Shown here: one piece after another, positions 8,585-16,475 of the stretch
Numbering within the stretch: the stretch's first letter is position 1
Layout of the letters: every line of letters begins with the position of its first letter
NCBI GenBank assembly: GCA_965237485.1
Contig: CBDEFQ010000010.1
Span: forward strand, 62,001 to 126,000
DNA: 64,000 bases
Direction: 5' to 3'
From: JAAELZ01 sp965237485
GTDB taxonomy: Bacteria; Pseudomonadota; Gammaproteobacteria; Arenicellales; Poriferihabitantaceae
The notes under the pieces: generated by a model
What the model saw: only the letters and a program-made list of their open reading frames with translations
Told to the model about the DNA's origin: nothing
The model's database searches: none
Translations under genes and position numbers: made by a program

Positions 8585-9583
8585 TTACAATCTTGTTTTA
8601 ATACGCTCAATGATATCCGCACGCGCCTCTTTAAGCGCAACTTTTATCGCGCTCTCAAAACCCAACTCATCGGTTCCTCCGTGCGACTTAATCACCACCC
8701 CGTTTAAGCCTACAAATGAAGCGCCGTTATAGCGGCGGTGATCAATTCTATTTTTTAGAGCCTGCAACACTGGTTTTGCGAATAAACCCGATAGCTTAGT
8801 ACCCACATTACGAGAAAATTCTTCGCGCAGCGCCATGCTCACCATTTGCGCCAATCCCTCGCTGGTTTTCAACGCCACATTACCTACAAACCCATCACAT
8901 ACAATAACATCTATATCACCAAGGAAGATGTCATCTCCCTCTACATAACCCACATAGTTTAGGTTACTTTGTTTGAACAATTCAGCGGCTTCTTTGATGA
9001 GATCGTTGCCTTTTACATCTTCGCTGCCAATATTTAGCAGCGCCACGCTGGGCTTTTCAACGGTGGAATCTAGGCTCTTCACAACCGCTGCGCCCATTAA
9101 GCCAAACTGCATTAAACTCGCAGCGGAACTATCCACATTGGCCCCTAAGTCTAATATATGGGTCACCCCGTTGAGCCTTGGCATCGCTGAGCATATTGCT
9201 GGGCGGTCAATCCCGTCAATGGTTTTAAGCACAAACCGTGCAGTTGCCATAAGCGCCCCTGTATTACCTGCACTGACACAAGCATCGGCTTCATTTCGCT
9301 TAAGTAGTTCGATGCTAACGCGCATCGATGAATCCTTTTTCCTACGCAGTGCCCTAGCTGGGGCTTCATCCATCGCTACGACTTCTGAAGTGTGCTGAAC
9401 CGTAACACGATTGCGCACACCTTCCGAAGCATTCGCTACTTCAAGCGCAAGCCCTATTTGTTGCTCATCGCCAACTAAAATACAACTGAAGTTTGTATCT
9501 GACTGTAAAGCGTTGAGTGTGGCAGGAACGGTGACCGATAATCCTTGATCCCCTCCCATAGCGTCGACTGAGATAGTTGTCAC
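8585..9583 (-). CDS. plsX: Phosphate acyltransferase PlsX
   Basis: PlsX converts acyl-ACP to acyl-phosphate, the donor for PlsY in phospholipid synthesis. The 332-residue protein begins TISVDAMGGDQGLSVTVPA, the hallmark start, and has AGNTGALMATARFVLKTI, DLGANVDSSA, NIGSEDVKGN and DGFVGNVALKTSEG. Length matches the family. It lies between rpmF and fabH with the conserved order and close spacing (27 bases from the rpmF stop, three to fabH), so the three genes probably form one transcript linking ribosome and membrane lipid synthesis. Confidence 0.96.
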   Translation of the reverse strand: MTTISVDAMGGDQGLSVTVPATLNALQSDTNFSCILVGDEQQIGLALEVANASEGVRNRVTVQHTSEVVAMDEAPARALRRKKDSSMRVSIELLKRNEADACVSAGNTGALMATARFVLKTIDGIDRPAICSAMPRLNGVTHILDLGANVDSSAASLMQFGLMGAAVVKSLDSTVEKPSVALLNIGSEDVKGNDLIKEAAELFKQSNLNYVGYVEGDDIFLGDIDVIVCDGFVGNVALKTSEGLAQMVSMALREEFSRNVGTKLSGLFAKPVLQALKNRIDHRRYNGASFVGLNGVVIKSHGGTDELGFESAIKVALKEARADIIERIKTRL

Positions 9584-9610
9584 AGATCGACCCTAAAACT
9601 GCTGGGTCTT

Positions 9611-9793
9611 CTAGTCTTTATTCGCCATTACGATGACTTGCTTGCCTTTGTAATAGCCCGTTTTAGTGACATGATGACGACGATGCAACTCACCCGTTGT
9701 TGGATCTTCTGATAGTGTCACATCCGGTAACGAATCATGCGAACGGCGCATGTCGCGGCGCGAACGGCTCTTTTTATCTTGTTGTACTGCCAT
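9611..9793 (-). CDS. rpmF: 50S ribosomal protein L32
   Basis: A basic protein of 60 residues, MAVQQDKKSRSRRDMRRSHD at the start and HHVTKTGYYKGKQVIV at the end, matching bacterial L32. I start it at the ATG at 9793; the longer in-frame extension to 9847 is not part of the family. The usual upstream neighbour yceD (DUF177) is missing: 93 bases of non-coding sequence separate the start of the longer frame from the 3' end of an unrelated oxidoreductase gene on the same strand. This implies a rearrangement on that side. Confidence 0.95.
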   Translation of the reverse strand: MAVQQDKKSRSRRDMRRSHDSLPDVTLSEDPTTGELHRRHHVTKTGYYKGKQVIVMANKD

Positions 9794-9939
9794 GGAACGA
9801 TTCTCTAAATAATAAAGTATTAGTTGATGGGGGCAATGTATTGCCATGAACCCGGTAAAACCGCGCGATTATAGCTATTAGAGTCGCGGCAATCAAAGCC
9901 TATTATACGTTAATTCTCCATTACTAAATTATCAAAATC

Positions 9940-11547
9940 CTAAACATAAATTGGCACTAGTGGCTCGTTACCCCTGATTAAATCGGCTGATTTTTCCGCA
10001 GCCATTATTGTGGGGCAATTAAGATTGCCGTTGGTAATGGTGGGAAATACGCTGGCATCAACAACGCGCAGGCCTTTAATGCCATGCACTTTCATCTGCC
10101 CATCTATTACTGCGTGCTCATCGTTACCCATTTTACAGGTGCAGCTTGGATGGTAGGCACTCTCGCCATGATTGCGTACAAACTCTATTATGTCCTCGTC
10201 AGATTGGATGTCGTCCGTCGGTGATAGTGCCTCGCCTTTTAGTTCAGCAAACGCAGGTTGGTCAAAAATTTCTCGGGTTTTGTGAATCGCCTCTACCCAT
10301 TGGCGTTTTTCTTGCTCAGTAGAAAGATAGTTAAACTGTAACCGCGGTGCGTCGCGATAGTCACTAGACTTCAAACTCACCTTCCCCCTTACATCGCTAT
10401 TCATTGGCCCTACGTGCACTTGGAACCCATGCTGTTTTTGAGGTGTGCCATCATAGCGAATTGCAATCGGCAAAAAATGGTATTGCAAATTAGGGTAAGG
10501 TTGATTTTCGTTAGACTTGATAAAGCCTCCTCCTTCAAATTGATTTGAAGCGCCCGTGCCCGTTTTATTTAGATACCACTGTACGCCGATTCGCGCTTGG
10601 TTCCACCACTTCATTGATGGGTATAATGACACCGGCTTTTTACATGCTTGTTGCATATAAATTTCCAAATGGTCCTGTAGATTTTCGCCTACGCCCCGCA
10701 ACTCATGCACGGTTTTTATATCTACACTCTCAAGATCTTCAGCCCTGCCAATACCTGAAAGTTGCAGCAATTTGGGTGAACCAAACGCGCCCAAACAGCT
10801 AATCACTTCTTTGGCATGCAGCTTCTCGCTATCGGCTAAGTTAACCCCGCTAACTACCCTATTGTTTATAATTAAATCAGCTACTTCAGTGCCTGTTCTT
10901 AAAGTAAGGTTAGGTCGCTGCATAGCCGTCTTTAAATGACCTTGTGCTACACTCATACGCTTACCCTCAAACACGGCCATATCAAAGCGGCCTACCCCTT
11001 CTTGATTCGCACCGTTCAAGTCTTCAGAATATAAATGCCCTGCTTGTTGCGCAGCTTCAAACCAAGCTGCAAACAAAGGGTTTTTACATTGACCAACCGA
11101 TATATTCATCGGGCCATCACGCCCGCGATATTCGCTCTCGCCCCCTAACCAAGTTTCCATTTTCTTAAAGTACGGCAAGCTATGCGCATAAGACCAATGT
11201 TCCAATCCTTCGTTGGACGCCCACTTCGCGTAATCGCCCGGATTGCCGCGTACATAAATCATGCCGTTAATAACTGAAGAGCCCCCTACTGCTTTACCTC
11301 TGGGGTGCGCGATTCGGCGATTATTCATATGCGGCTCTGGCTCGGACATATACCCCCAATTATAGGTTTTTCCATTCAGCGGCCACGCTAGTGCCGCGGG
11401 CATGTGTACGCGAAAGTCCCACCATGGAGCCCAATTACCCGCCTCAATTAGCAAAACATTGACGTCTGAATCTTCGCTTAAACGGTTTGCTAAAACACAG
11501 CCTGCAGAGCCAGCACCCAATATTATAAAGTCGTAATTTGTAGGCAT
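9940..11547 (-). CDS. GMC-family oxidoreductase, choline dehydrogenase-like
   Basis: A 535-residue FAD-dependent alcohol oxidoreductase. The N-terminus carries the ADP-binding motif in YDFIILGAGSAGCVLANRL and LLIEAG, followed by the GMC signature HPRGKAVGGSSVINGMIYVRG and the second signature GAFGSPKLLQLSGIG. The C-terminal block AYHPSCTCKMGNDEHAVIDG with the active-site His and LRVVDASVFPTITNGNLNCPTIM is close to BetA choline dehydrogenases. Substrate is therefore likely choline or another primary alcohol, but a betB or betI neighbour is lacking, so this is not certain. It is transcribed away from the Deg protease gene. Confidence 0.85.
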   Translation of the reverse strand: MPTNYDFIILGAGSAGCVLANRLSEDSDVNVLLIEAGNWAPWWDFRVHMPAALAWPLNGKTYNWGYMSEPEPHMNNRRIAHPRGKAVGGSSVINGMIYVRGNPGDYAKWASNEGLEHWSYAHSLPYFKKMETWLGGESEYRGRDGPMNISVGQCKNPLFAAWFEAAQQAGHLYSEDLNGANQEGVGRFDMAVFEGKRMSVAQGHLKTAMQRPNLTLRTGTEVADLIINNRVVSGVNLADSEKLHAKEVISCLGAFGSPKLLQLSGIGRAEDLESVDIKTVHELRGVGENLQDHLEIYMQQACKKPVSLYPSMKWWNQARIGVQWYLNKTGTGASNQFEGGGFIKSNENQPYPNLQYHFLPIAIRYDGTPQKQHGFQVHVGPMNSDVRGKVSLKSSDYRDAPRLQFNYLSTEQEKRQWVEAIHKTREIFDQPAFAELKGEALSPTDDIQSDEDIIEFVRNHGESAYHPSCTCKMGNDEHAVIDGQMKVHGIKGLRVVDASVFPTITNGNLNCPTIMAAEKSADLIRGNEPLVPIYV

Positions 11548-11792
11548 TTTGGTCGCTATACGCTCGCTAGCGTTGCAAGGATTAAAAAAGTGATTTTAGT
11601 CGTTCGTATAAGACCTAGAGGAGATACAAGCGACCCTCATTTGCAATGTAACGCTAACTGCCATTATTAACTTTTCTTAATCTAATGTTCATTGGGCTGA
11701 AACCTGGCTTTGCGTATAGTCACTACATAGTTTCAGTAGGCTGGTTTTAAGCCGCCCGCAAGCGATTAATTTTTAATAAGGTCGAGGTCTTT

Positions 11793-13310
11793 ATGCCACT
11801 ATATATCAAACCCAATCAATCTAATTTAAACTTTTGCTCGAAAAGTCACGCCCTAACAGGCCGCAATAAGCTAATTGCTGCCATAACGATAGCCCTTGCC
11901 ATCGTAGCTTCACCGCTCATGGCGAAAACGGACCCTGTTTCGAGTTTAGTAGGTGAAGTAAACGTCAATGACGGATTTTCAAATTTGGTTAAAGCGGTAA
12001 AACCCGCGGTAGTCAATATTTCCACTACCAGTCGACCCAAACTCAGCTCCAATACACCCCGTTATGGTAACCGCCAAAGTGACGAACTAGATGAATTTAT
12101 GCGCCGTTTTTTTGGCGACCAATATGGTCAATCAAATCGCTCTCCAAAAACGCGTGAAACGCATGCTTTAGGTTCTGGTTTTATTGTGTCGGAAGACGGC
12201 ATCGTGGTGACCAATCAACACGTAATCAATGACGCGGATGAGATAGAGGTAGTATTTCAAGATGGTAAACGCTATCCAGCTACCTTAAAGGGGTCGGATA
12301 AGAAAACTGATATTGCCGTGCTTCAAATCGAATCAGACCACCCTCTTCCATACACAGATTTTGGTAATTCTGATGAAGCCGAAATAGGTGATTGGGTCAT
12401 GGCCATTGGCAATCCGTTTGGCTTGGGCGGCACCGTTACTGCGGGCATTATTTCAGCGCGCGGCCGCGATATTCGCTCTGGGCCTTATGACGACTTCATT
12501 CAAATAGATGCGCCGATTAATCGCGGTAATTCTGGCGGCCCACTGTTTAATACCAAAGGACAAGTAATTGGCGTTAACTCGGCTATTTACTCGCCCACAG
12601 GCGGCAGCGTGGGCATAGGTTTTTCCATCCCTGCTAACCTTGTAAAGAACATTGTGACTCAACTTAGCGACCACGGGACTGTCGAGCGTGGCTGGCTAGG
12701 CGTGCATATAGCCAATGTTAGTGAAGATATCGCCAATAGCTTGGGCTTAGATGACACTTACGGCGCCTTGGTGCAAAGCGTGTTAGAAGGTAGCCCAGCC
12801 GAACGTAGCGGTATCGAGGCAGGGGATGTTATTACACACTATAACGGGGAACGTCTTGACGAAATGCGCGACCTACCCAGATTAGTCGCAAACACTTTAA
12901 GCGGTGAATCTGTAGACCTTTCGGTTTGGCGTAATGAAAGCGACCTCACTGTCGAAGCGGTTATTGGTGACAGTAACACCGAACCGACTGCGAAGGTTTC
13001 TGACAAAGTCTCAATGGAGGAAACGCTTGGCTTAGTATTTAGTGAGCTCTCTGCTGAACTTCGTAAGCAGTATAGTGTCAATAATGAGACACAAGGTGTT
13101 GTTATCACAGATATTGACCCAGACAGTGAAGCCGCTGTCCGCGGGGTTCAAGTTGGCGATGTTGTCAAGAAAATTGGCCGAACTCGCGTGAACACACCAG
13201 ACGAAATTAATAAGGCTGTTGAAGCCGCAATGGACGACGAAAAAGAGTCCGTTTTGCTGCTCATCGAGCGAGAGCGACAGATTTTATTTGTCGCTGTACC
13301 CATTGCGTAG
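11793..13310 (+). CDS. degP: DegP/DegQ-type periplasmic serine protease (Do family)
   Basis: A 505-residue HtrA protease/chaperone that degrades or refolds misfolded envelope proteins. It has an N-terminal signal segment (hydrophobic residues about 27-44, ending PLMAKT), then the trypsin-like domain with His143 in TNQHVIND, Asp173 in KKTDIAVL and Ser247 in NRGNSGGPLFN. Two PDZ domains follow (about residues 285-375 and 405-495: GWLGVHIANV, ITDIDPDSEAAVRGVQVGD). A Q-linker-like insert FFGDQYGQSNRSPKT precedes the active site. Length is slightly above DegQ. It is divergent from the GMC gene; a long palindrome lies 17 bases after the stop. Confidence 0.94.
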   Translation: MPLYIKPNQSNLNFCSKSHALTGRNKLIAAITIALAIVASPLMAKTDPVSSLVGEVNVNDGFSNLVKAVKPAVVNISTTSRPKLSSNTPRYGNRQSDELDEFMRRFFGDQYGQSNRSPKTRETHALGSGFIVSEDGIVVTNQHVINDADEIEVVFQDGKRYPATLKGSDKKTDIAVLQIESDHPLPYTDFGNSDEAEIGDWVMAIGNPFGLGGTVTAGIISARGRDIRSGPYDDFIQIDAPINRGNSGGPLFNTKGQVIGVNSAIYSPTGGSVGIGFSIPANLVKNIVTQLSDHGTVERGWLGVHIANVSEDIANSLGLDDTYGALVQSVLEGSPAERSGIEAGDVITHYNGERLDEMRDLPRLVANTLSGESVDLSVWRNESDLTVEAVIGDSNTEPTAKVSDKVSMEETLGLVFSELSAELRKQYSVNNETQGVVITDIDPDSEAAVRGVQVGDVVKKIGRTRVNTPDEINKAVEAAMDDEKESVLLLIERERQILFVAVPIA

Positions 13311-13327
13311 AGGTTACGCAAGATCAG

Positions 13328-13359
13328 CCAGTCAGTTTACAAGCTTGTAAACTGACTGG
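13328..13359. terminator. Perfect 32-bp palindrome after the Deg protease gene
   Basis: The two 16-base halves (centre between 13343 and 13344, core TTTACAAGCTTGTAAA) are exact reverse complements with no spacer. Placed just after a stop codon it could act as a transcription terminator, but the T run is weak, so an operator or bidirectional function is also possible. Confidence 0.6.
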
Positions 13360-13502
13360 TTAAACACTCTGTTGTTTCCTCAATTATTGCACAAGGACGT
13401 GCTCTTTTTTCATTGCCTTGCCAGATTCGGATTGCTGTCTATTAAGCACTAATCTAAGCTATAGCCCACACTTACTTATAGCTGATTTATTTAGCTTGGA
13501 CT

Positions 13503-14351
13503 ATGGGCAAATCATTATCAGAATACCAAATCGTAGAAAGTTTAATTGACAGGCTTTCTACGCAACCGATAGACGCTGATGAAAATTCAGAAACACATTT
13601 AGACCAACTCGGCGTTCCATTTGGACTAAGCAGTAATCAGGTTCAACGACTATTTTCAAACTGGGCTGGGGTGTCCCCCAAGCGTTTCCAACAATTTCTC
13701 ACTGCAAGGTCGCTACAAACTTCCTTAGAGAGCAGCCAATCTCTACTGGAGTTAGGAATGGATGTCGGCTTATCCAGCGTTAGTCGCGTGCACGCACACT
13801 TTATCAACTTTTATGCTATGACACCGAATGAGTATCGTAACCATGGTGAGAACTTAAACATAAGCCATGGTTTTTACCCTTGCCCATTCGGCTTCGCCCA
13901 CATTGGTACAACAAGCAAAGGCATTTGTTGGTTAGCCTTTGTCAATGAAGGGGAAAAACGACAAAGCGTAGATGAACTCAAGAGCCAGTGGCCGAAAGCA
14001 AGTTATCAAGAAGATAACTTAAAGCACCGAGCTACAGTAACGTCACTATTTAAGCTGGAGCATACGGCACCTTTATACTTACATATTAAAGGCACCAATT
14101 TCCAACTCAAAGTGTGGGAGGCATTACTTAACATTCCAGCAGGAAAATGTGCCAGCTACCAAACCATTGCTATGGCTGTCAACAAGCCTTCGGCCTCTCG
14201 GGCAGTAGGCTCCGCCATAGGCAAAAACCCGATTGGCTGGCTCATACCCTGCCATCGCGTAATTCGTGCTACTGGGGTGATTGGCCACTACCGCTGGGGT
14301 GAAACCCGCAAAAGGAGTTTACTTGGATGGGAAGCAGCAAAATCAGGTTAG
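13503..14351 (+). CDS. Ada-like AraC regulator / O6-methylguanine-DNA methyltransferase
   Basis: A 282-residue fusion of an AraC-type helix-turn-helix (about residues 30-115: NQVQRLFSNWAGVSPKRFQQ, ELGMDVGLSSVSRVHAHF) with a C-terminal methyltransferase domain (residues 125-282). The acceptor Cys250 lies in IPCHRVIRATG; NFQLKVWEALLNIPAGKCASY is the usual domain start. It transfers the alkyl group from O6-methylguanine to itself. It lacks the N-terminal zinc domain of E. coli Ada that senses phosphotriesters (no CxxC pair there), so methyl-dependent activation of transcription would differ. The native gene stands alone, 190 bases after the Deg gene. Confidence 0.92.
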   Translation: MGKSLSEYQIVESLIDRLSTQPIDADENSETHLDQLGVPFGLSSNQVQRLFSNWAGVSPKRFQQFLTARSLQTSLESSQSLLELGMDVGLSSVSRVHAHFINFYAMTPNEYRNHGENLNISHGFYPCPFGFAHIGTTSKGICWLAFVNEGEKRQSVDELKSQWPKASYQEDNLKHRATVTSLFKLEHTAPLYLHIKGTNFQLKVWEALLNIPAGKCASYQTIAMAVNKPSASRAVGSAIGKNPIGWLIPCHRVIRATGVIGHYRWGETRKRSLLGWEAAKSG

Positions 14352-14483
14352 TTATTATTTATCAATATGTTAGAATAAAAAACAAGCTAATAAATACATC
14401 ATAATTAGTCGCAATTAAGGCTTTTATTGTTCGCATAATCGGCGTTAAACTACGCTTATCGCTGGCAAACCCAGCAAACTATT

Positions 14484-15305
14484 ATGTCAAAGTTAAATCG
14501 CGCCCCCACCATTAGCGAAATTGACCCCATCTGGGAGCAAATTCGCGAAGAAGTTGAGCAGCAGGCAGAAAGTGAGCCTCTACTCGCAAGCTTCTTACAT
14601 ACCACGGTCCTAAAACAAGACTCGCTTGAGAACATGCTGAGCCTGCATTTGGCACAAAAACTTAAATGCAGCCATTTCAGCGGTATGATGCTACGCGAAA
14701 TATTCTATGAAGCGATGAGTAACGCCCCTGAAATTGGTAAAGCGATACGCGCTGACTTGCGCGCCTTTTGCGAACGCGACCCCGCCTGCGATAGACTCTC
14801 ATTACCCTTGCTCTATTTAAAAGGCTTTCATGGCCTGCAGGCCTCAAGAATTACCCATTGGTTGTGGAACAACCAGCACAAGGAGATGGCTTTGTTTCTA
14901 CAAGGCCGCATTAACGAGGTGTTTGCTATGGATATTCATCCAGCCGCCTCTATCGGCCGCGGCATCTTAGTAGATCATGCCACATCCGTTGTCATCGGTG
15001 AAACCGCGGTTGTAAGCGATAATGTTTCCATGCTGCATGAAGTTACTTTAGGTGGCACAGGCAAAGACACAGGTGATCGCCACCCAAAAGTAATGTGCGG
15101 TGTATTATTAGGTGCGGGTGCCAAAATATTGGGCAACGTGACAATTGGGCAAGGTGCTAAAATCGGCGCTGGCAGCGTAGTCTTAACAAACGTCCCCGCG
15201 CACCAAACGTATGCTGGTATTCCGGCCAAAGCTGTGGGTGAGTCCAAAGGAGTAGAAGCCGCGTTTGATATGGACCATACTTTGTGCTGCGACGAAGCGG
15301 ATTGA
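14484..15305 (+). CDS. cysE: Serine O-acetyltransferase
   Basis: CysE makes O-acetylserine from serine and acetyl-CoA, the first committed step of cysteine synthesis. The 273-residue protein has the helical N-terminal region (IREEVEQQAESEPLLASFLH, IRADLRAFCERDPACDRL) and a left-handed beta-helix of hexapeptide repeats (DIHPAASIGRGILVDHATSVVIGETAVV, MLHEVTLGGTGKDTGDRHPKV, GAGAKILGNVTIGQGAKIGAGSVVL). Catalytic Asp and His are in the DIHPAA and HEVTLGG blocks. The SDR gene starts 35 bases after its stop, so they may be cotranscribed. Confidence 0.95.
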   Translation: MSKLNRAPTISEIDPIWEQIREEVEQQAESEPLLASFLHTTVLKQDSLENMLSLHLAQKLKCSHFSGMMLREIFYEAMSNAPEIGKAIRADLRAFCERDPACDRLSLPLLYLKGFHGLQASRITHWLWNNQHKEMALFLQGRINEVFAMDIHPAASIGRGILVDHATSVVIGETAVVSDNVSMLHEVTLGGTGKDTGDRHPKVMCGVLLGAGAKILGNVTIGQGAKIGAGSVVLTNVPAHQTYAGIPAKAVGESKGVEAAFDMDHTLCCDEAD

Positions 15306-15339
15306 GCATCGCTTAAACCCCAAACGTTCTTCATTCAAT

Positions 15340-16017
15340 ATGCAAAATATTCTAGTCACTGGGGCTAATAGAGGGATTGGCCTAGAATTTGTGAAGCAGT
15401 ATCTCGCAGACGGCGAACGCGTTTGGGCATGTTATCGTTCTGATAAAGAAGAATTAGCTGCTTTATCTAGCCCAAATTTAAGCCTAGTGCAGTGGGATGT
15501 AACCACTACCATCGTTCCATCAGCTATAAATGCACTACCCGATTCTATTAATCTGCTAATCAACAATGCCGGCATATATGGCTTAAGTGGGAGTGGCCAA
15601 GCACTTTCTGATATAAGCGATCAACATATGAGTGAAGTTTTCAGCGTTAATGCTGTATCACCCTTATTGGCAGTTCAAAACCTATTGCCACAGCTTACCG
15701 CCGGCAAGGCTACCATCGCGAACATGAGTTCAAAGATGGGATCTAGCAGCGACAACACCAGCGGCGGTGTATATGCATACCGCGCTTCAAAGGCAGCACT
15801 ATGCTCAATATCAAAATCAATGGCCGTGGACCTGGCGCAAGACGATATCAAGGTAATCACTTTACATCCGGGTTGGGTGAAAACAGATATGACCAATCAC
15901 ACCGGGCTTGTGGATGCTTCCACCAGTGTCAGCGGCTTACGTACAGTCATCGCCAATGTTGATCAATTTGGAAGCGGCGCATTTGTTGCTTATGATGGCC
16001 AGATAGTCCCTTATTAA
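15340..16017 (+). CDS. SDR-family oxidoreductase (C-factor-like)
   Basis: A short-chain dehydrogenase of 225 residues. It has the NAD(P)-binding motif in NILVTGANRGIGLEFVKQYL, the NNAG motif in LLINNAGIYG, the catalytic Tyr and Lys in GGVYAYRASKAALCSISKS, and the HPGWVKTDMTN block typical of C-factor/CsgA-like SDRs. The ATG at 15340 is preferred over the in-frame start at 15265, which would overlap cysE. Substrate unknown; such enzymes are often generic carbonyl reductases. Position right after cysE may mean shared transcription only. Confidence 0.88.
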   Translation: MQNILVTGANRGIGLEFVKQYLADGERVWACYRSDKEELAALSSPNLSLVQWDVTTTIVPSAINALPDSINLLINNAGIYGLSGSGQALSDISDQHMSEVFSVNAVSPLLAVQNLLPQLTAGKATIANMSSKMGSSSDNTSGGVYAYRASKAALCSISKSMAVDLAQDDIKVITLHPGWVKTDMTNHTGLVDASTSVSGLRTVIANVDQFGSGAFVAYDGQIVPY

Positions 16018-16055
16018 TCCCAACCTTATAATTAGATAATCACAGAGAATTAATC

Positions 16056-16439
16056 ATGAACATCGAAAAAGTTGTTTTCGCATTTTTTACCATTCTAGCC
16101 CTGACGCTTAATTTCGGTTTTTTCTTAGGTGATGCCACCGATGCCGTGCAGCATAATCGCTACGCGCTGTTTGCGGCGGTTATTGTAGGCATTATTGCTA
16201 CGATATTAAAAATTGGTCACCGCACTCACGTAGACGCCGTGCTGCTAGCGACCAGTTTAGTAGCCAATTTACAACTCGTCGCTGCAGCCGTAATTTGGGG
16301 TGTGGTTGTATATGGAATGGGCATTGAGATGAATCCACATTATATGTCTATGATTGTATCTTTGTCGGGAGGTGCTCTACTCGCCAACGTAATTTCAGTC
16401 ATTATTCTGCTTGTTGAGACCAGCCTTCAGCGGCTATAA
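16056..16439 (+). CDS. Small four-helix membrane protein, DUF6394-like
   Basis: The 127-residue protein is almost entirely hydrophobic, with four predicted helices at about residues 5-25, 36-52, 64-90 and 98-122. Charged residues lie in short loops (GDATDAVQHNRY, KIGHRTHVD). I recognise it as the DUF6394 type found beside potassium channel genes. The channel gene starts 36 bases after its stop, which suggests one transcript and possibly a subunit or partner of the channel. The function is not known. Confidence 0.7.
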   Translation: MNIEKVVFAFFTILALTLNFGFFLGDATDAVQHNRYALFAAVIVGIIATILKIGHRTHVDAVLLATSLVANLQLVAAAVIWGVVVYGMGIEMNPHYMSMIVSLSGGALLANVISVIILLVETSLQRL

Positions 16440-16475
16440 ACCGAACAGACTCGCTTCAGGTATAGAGGCGCGGTA

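Noticed and set aside
13503..14351. Full Ada protein with phosphotriester sensor
   Set aside because: The N-terminal cysteine-rich zinc domain is absent; only AraC and methyltransferase parts are present.
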